In this document: positions 4,633 through 6,162 of the stretch, one piece after another | Layout of the letters: each line of letters begins with the position of its first letter | How positions within the stretch are numbered: position 1 is the first letter of the stretch | Assembly (NCBI GenBank): GCA_001805765.1 | Contig: MHGW01000012.1 | Location: forward strand, 1 to 6,162 | DNA length: 6,162 nt | Direction of reading: 5' to 3' | Source of the DNA: Omnitrophica WOR_2 bacterium RIFCSPLOWO2_01_FULL_41_12 | GTDB taxonomy: Bacteria; Omnitrophota; Gorgyraeia; Gygaellales; Profunditerraquicolaceae | Notes under the pieces: model-generated | Told to the model about the DNA's origin: nothing | What the model saw: the letters and a program-made list of their open reading frames with translations, nothing else | Databases searched by the model: none | Made by a program: the position numbers and the translations under genes

Positions 4633-6162
4633 AGTTTTGTTATTTGTCATTTGTATTTCATTTGCCATTTGCCATTTGCCATTTGCCATTTACGCTCAGG
4701 ATAATAATCAATTGGTCACTTTAACTAAGCAAATCATTGAAGCAAAATCCAATGAAGAACTCTACGTTCCTTTTGCAGAACTAAAGGATCTATATTTAGC
4801 CGAGCACAAATACGCTGATTTTGTAGAATACCTAAAGTCCCTGATTGCCAAAAAGGAAACCTTAGGGCCTTTTGTAAATTACTATATTGCGCTTTCGCGC
4901 TATCACCAGCTTAAATATCTGCAGGAAACGCAAAACTGGGAGGAGTATTTTAATCAGGGCAATAGTTACCGCGATGAAATCACAAGCAAAACCCAAAAGA
5001 CAATAGACGCTACTTCTTTAAAAGACACCTTACATATTTATTCCAAATTACTCCTCTGGCAATTTTATAAAGACGAGCAGTATACATCCGCCCAAGATCT
5101 GCTTTCGGATTTAATGATTTCTGTTCTGGGCTATGCCAAAGAAGCCAAGGACATCAAACCCATTAAAGAGGCGGCAGATAGATTGTTGGCTGACGGAGAA
5201 AAAGCAAAATCCAAAGAGCTATACCGCATTTACGTGGAGAAGCTCTTTGCCTCTGAGGTTAAGGATAATGAACTAAATAGCTTGGCCTTGAGGTTCTATA
5301 AAGAAGGGAATTTAGAATTAGCCGAGGCTACCTATGATGTGTATATTGAGAGGATAGCAAAGGCCGTCGGGTCAGAAAGATTAATTCCCATTCTAGCAGA
5401 TATTGCCAGGTTATTTTCCTTTGGCACTGACAGCCAGCTAAAGGATCCTTTTTACGCCGAGAAGTATTTTGAGAAGATGGAAGGATTAGGCGGTAAAGAC
5501 GTTTTTAATGAGCAACTTATCTATTTGCGCGCCTATAACTTAGAAAAATCCAAGGAATACACTAAGGCAAAAGATTATTATATAGATTTAGTGAAGCGTT
5601 TCCCTAAAGCCGCACATGCTGATGAAGCAGATTTTAAGGTGGCGGTCATCTATACCTATATATTGAGGGACAAAAAATCCGGCCGCAGGTTTTTTGAAAG
5701 ACTGGCAGAAAAAGAAATATTAAGCCCGCAAGGTTCCTCCAGCCTCTACCAGTTAGGCCTTTTAAGCCAATGGGAAGAGAATAGCGAAAACGCAAAAAAA
5801 TATTATCATAATTTGTTAGAAAAAGCAGGCCAGGGTTTTCCCGAAACAGCCGCTAAGGGCTTAGAAAGGCTAAAGGAGATAGAAGGGCAAAAACCCATAG
5901 AATATAACTTAAAGACATTTCTGGATGCCGCGCTAAAAGAAGAATATGCCTATTTAGATGCGACAAAAATAGATCTAAGGGCTTCTGCTTATAAATTAAA
6001 GAGGCAAGAAGCGGTTAAAATTAACGCTACTAGCTATCCTCCGGAAAGCGGCTGTATGCCGGTAGAATTGCTGTATCTGTGGTCAGGAGACCTGGGAACG
6101 GCAAAACTTGAATCTGGCCAGAGCGCATTTGATACTACCTATACCCAGCCCGGAACCAAAAT
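4607..6162 (+). CDS. Exported TPR-rich protein with PKD/Ig-like domain (3' partial)
   Basis: The frame runs open from the ATG at 4607 to the window edge, 518 full codons with no stop. It overlaps gene 3 by 26 bases in another frame. Residues 1-30 are a signal peptide: MSKSKIQNK, a hydrophobic core, then AIYA with likely cleavage before Gln31. This clean signal chooses the start despite the weak ribosome binding site. Residues 31 to about 460 look entirely alpha-helical with TPR-like units, for example FYKEGNLELAEATY (230-243), EYTKAKDYYIDLVKRFP (317-333) and a unit near 386-405. The YYIDLVKRFP unit with its following Ala-rich helix resembles TPRs of envelope proteins such as YbgF/CpoB and BamD. 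From about 470 the text turns beta-like, with LWSGDLG (491-497) and TYTQPGTK (511-518), suggesting the first part of a PKD/Ig-like domain. Likely a periplasmic or surface scaffold for the glycan enzymes encoded upstream. No catalytic motif is seen. Confidence 0.85.
   Translation, partial: MSKSKIQNKVLLFVICISFAICHLPFAIYAQDNNQLVTLTKQIIEAKSNEELYVPFAELKDLYLAEHKYADFVEYLKSLIAKKETLGPFVNYYIALSRYHQLKYLQETQNWEEYFNQGNSYRDEITSKTQKTIDATSLKDTLHIYSKLLLWQFYKDEQYTSAQDLLSDLMISVLGYAKEAKDIKPIKEAADRLLADGEKAKSKELYRIYVEKLFASEVKDNELNSLALRFYKEGNLELAEATYDVYIERIAKAVGSERLIPILADIARLFSFGTDSQLKDPFYAEKYFEKMEGLGGKDVFNEQLIYLRAYNLEKSKEYTKAKDYYIDLVKRFPKAAHADEADFKVAVIYTYILRDKKSGRRFFERLAEKEILSPQGSSSLYQLGLLSQWEENSENAKKYYHNLLEKAGQGFPETAAKGLERLKEIEGQKPIEYNLKTFLDAALKEEYAYLDATKIDLRASAYKLKRQEAVKINATSYPPESGCMPVELLYLWSGDLGTAKLESGQSAFDTTYTQPGTK
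4634..4693 (+). repeat. CATTTGC heptamer array inside the signal-peptide codons of gene 4
   Basis: Four perfect CATTTGC copies start at 4659, 4666, 4673 and 4680, followed by CATTTAC at 4687. They are preceded by related units at 4634 (GTTTTGT), 4641 (TATTTGT) and 4648 (CATTTGT) and a 4-base remnant ATTT at 4655-4658. The array lies wholly within the gene 4 frame. Because 7 is not a multiple of 3, the repeat is read in three phases, giving a 7-residue protein repeat in which FAI recurs (FAICHLPFAI), all compatible with a hydrophobic signal core. Confidence 0.9.

Noticed and set aside
4625..4639. Hairpin CAAAA-TAAAG-TTTTG as a terminator after gene 3
   Set aside because: The stem is only five pairs, nearly all A-T, has no clean U-tract termination context, and lies within the coding frame of gene 4.

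Overview
The window looks like a piece of a bacterial chromosome from a diderm-type, probably uncultivated lineage. It holds four large genes, all on the + strand and tightly spaced (gaps of 101 and 34 bases, then a 26-base overlap), so they are probably co-transcribed. At least three of the four products carry export signals. The gene style (TPR-rich exported proteins, clan GH-A glycosidase-like proteins) and the A-rich or CAGG/CATTTG-type repetitive junctions remind me of Omnitrophota (former OP3) genomes. That placement is an impression from the text, not a demonstrated assignment.

Layout. Gene 1 (1-2082, its 5' end lies outside the window) fuses N-terminal TPR-like helical segments to a C-terminal clan GH-A glycoside hydrolase-like barrel, with two EF-hand/dockerin-like Asp/Asn loops inserted into the barrel. 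Positions 2083-2183 form a repetitive junction with a candidate promoter and a strong AGGAGG ribosome binding site. Gene 2 (2184-3347) is a secreted protein made of two copies of a carbohydrate-binding-like beta-sandwich. A heptamer array (3360-3408) spans the start of gene 3 (3382-4632), an exported stand-alone paralogue of the barrel of gene 1. Gene 4 (4607 to beyond 6162) has no stop codon in the window. It begins inside the end of gene 3 and encodes an exported TPR-rich protein that enters a PKD/Ig-like domain at the window edge.

How the genes may work together: two related GH-A enzymes, a non-catalytic two-module glycan-binding protein and TPR scaffolds suggest envelope or extracellular polysaccharide processing. 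The substrate cannot be read from the sequence.

The most unusual signal is at the gene junctions. Each carries short tandem repeats with a 7-base period but different words (GATAGAA-like, TCAAAAT, CAGGNNN, CATTTGC). Two of these arrays lie inside coding sequence and encode parts of signal peptides. In gene 4, four perfect CATTTGC copies lie in the signal-peptide codons, where gain or loss of one unit would shift the reading frame of the whole protein. This makes gene 4 a candidate phase-variable (contingency) locus.
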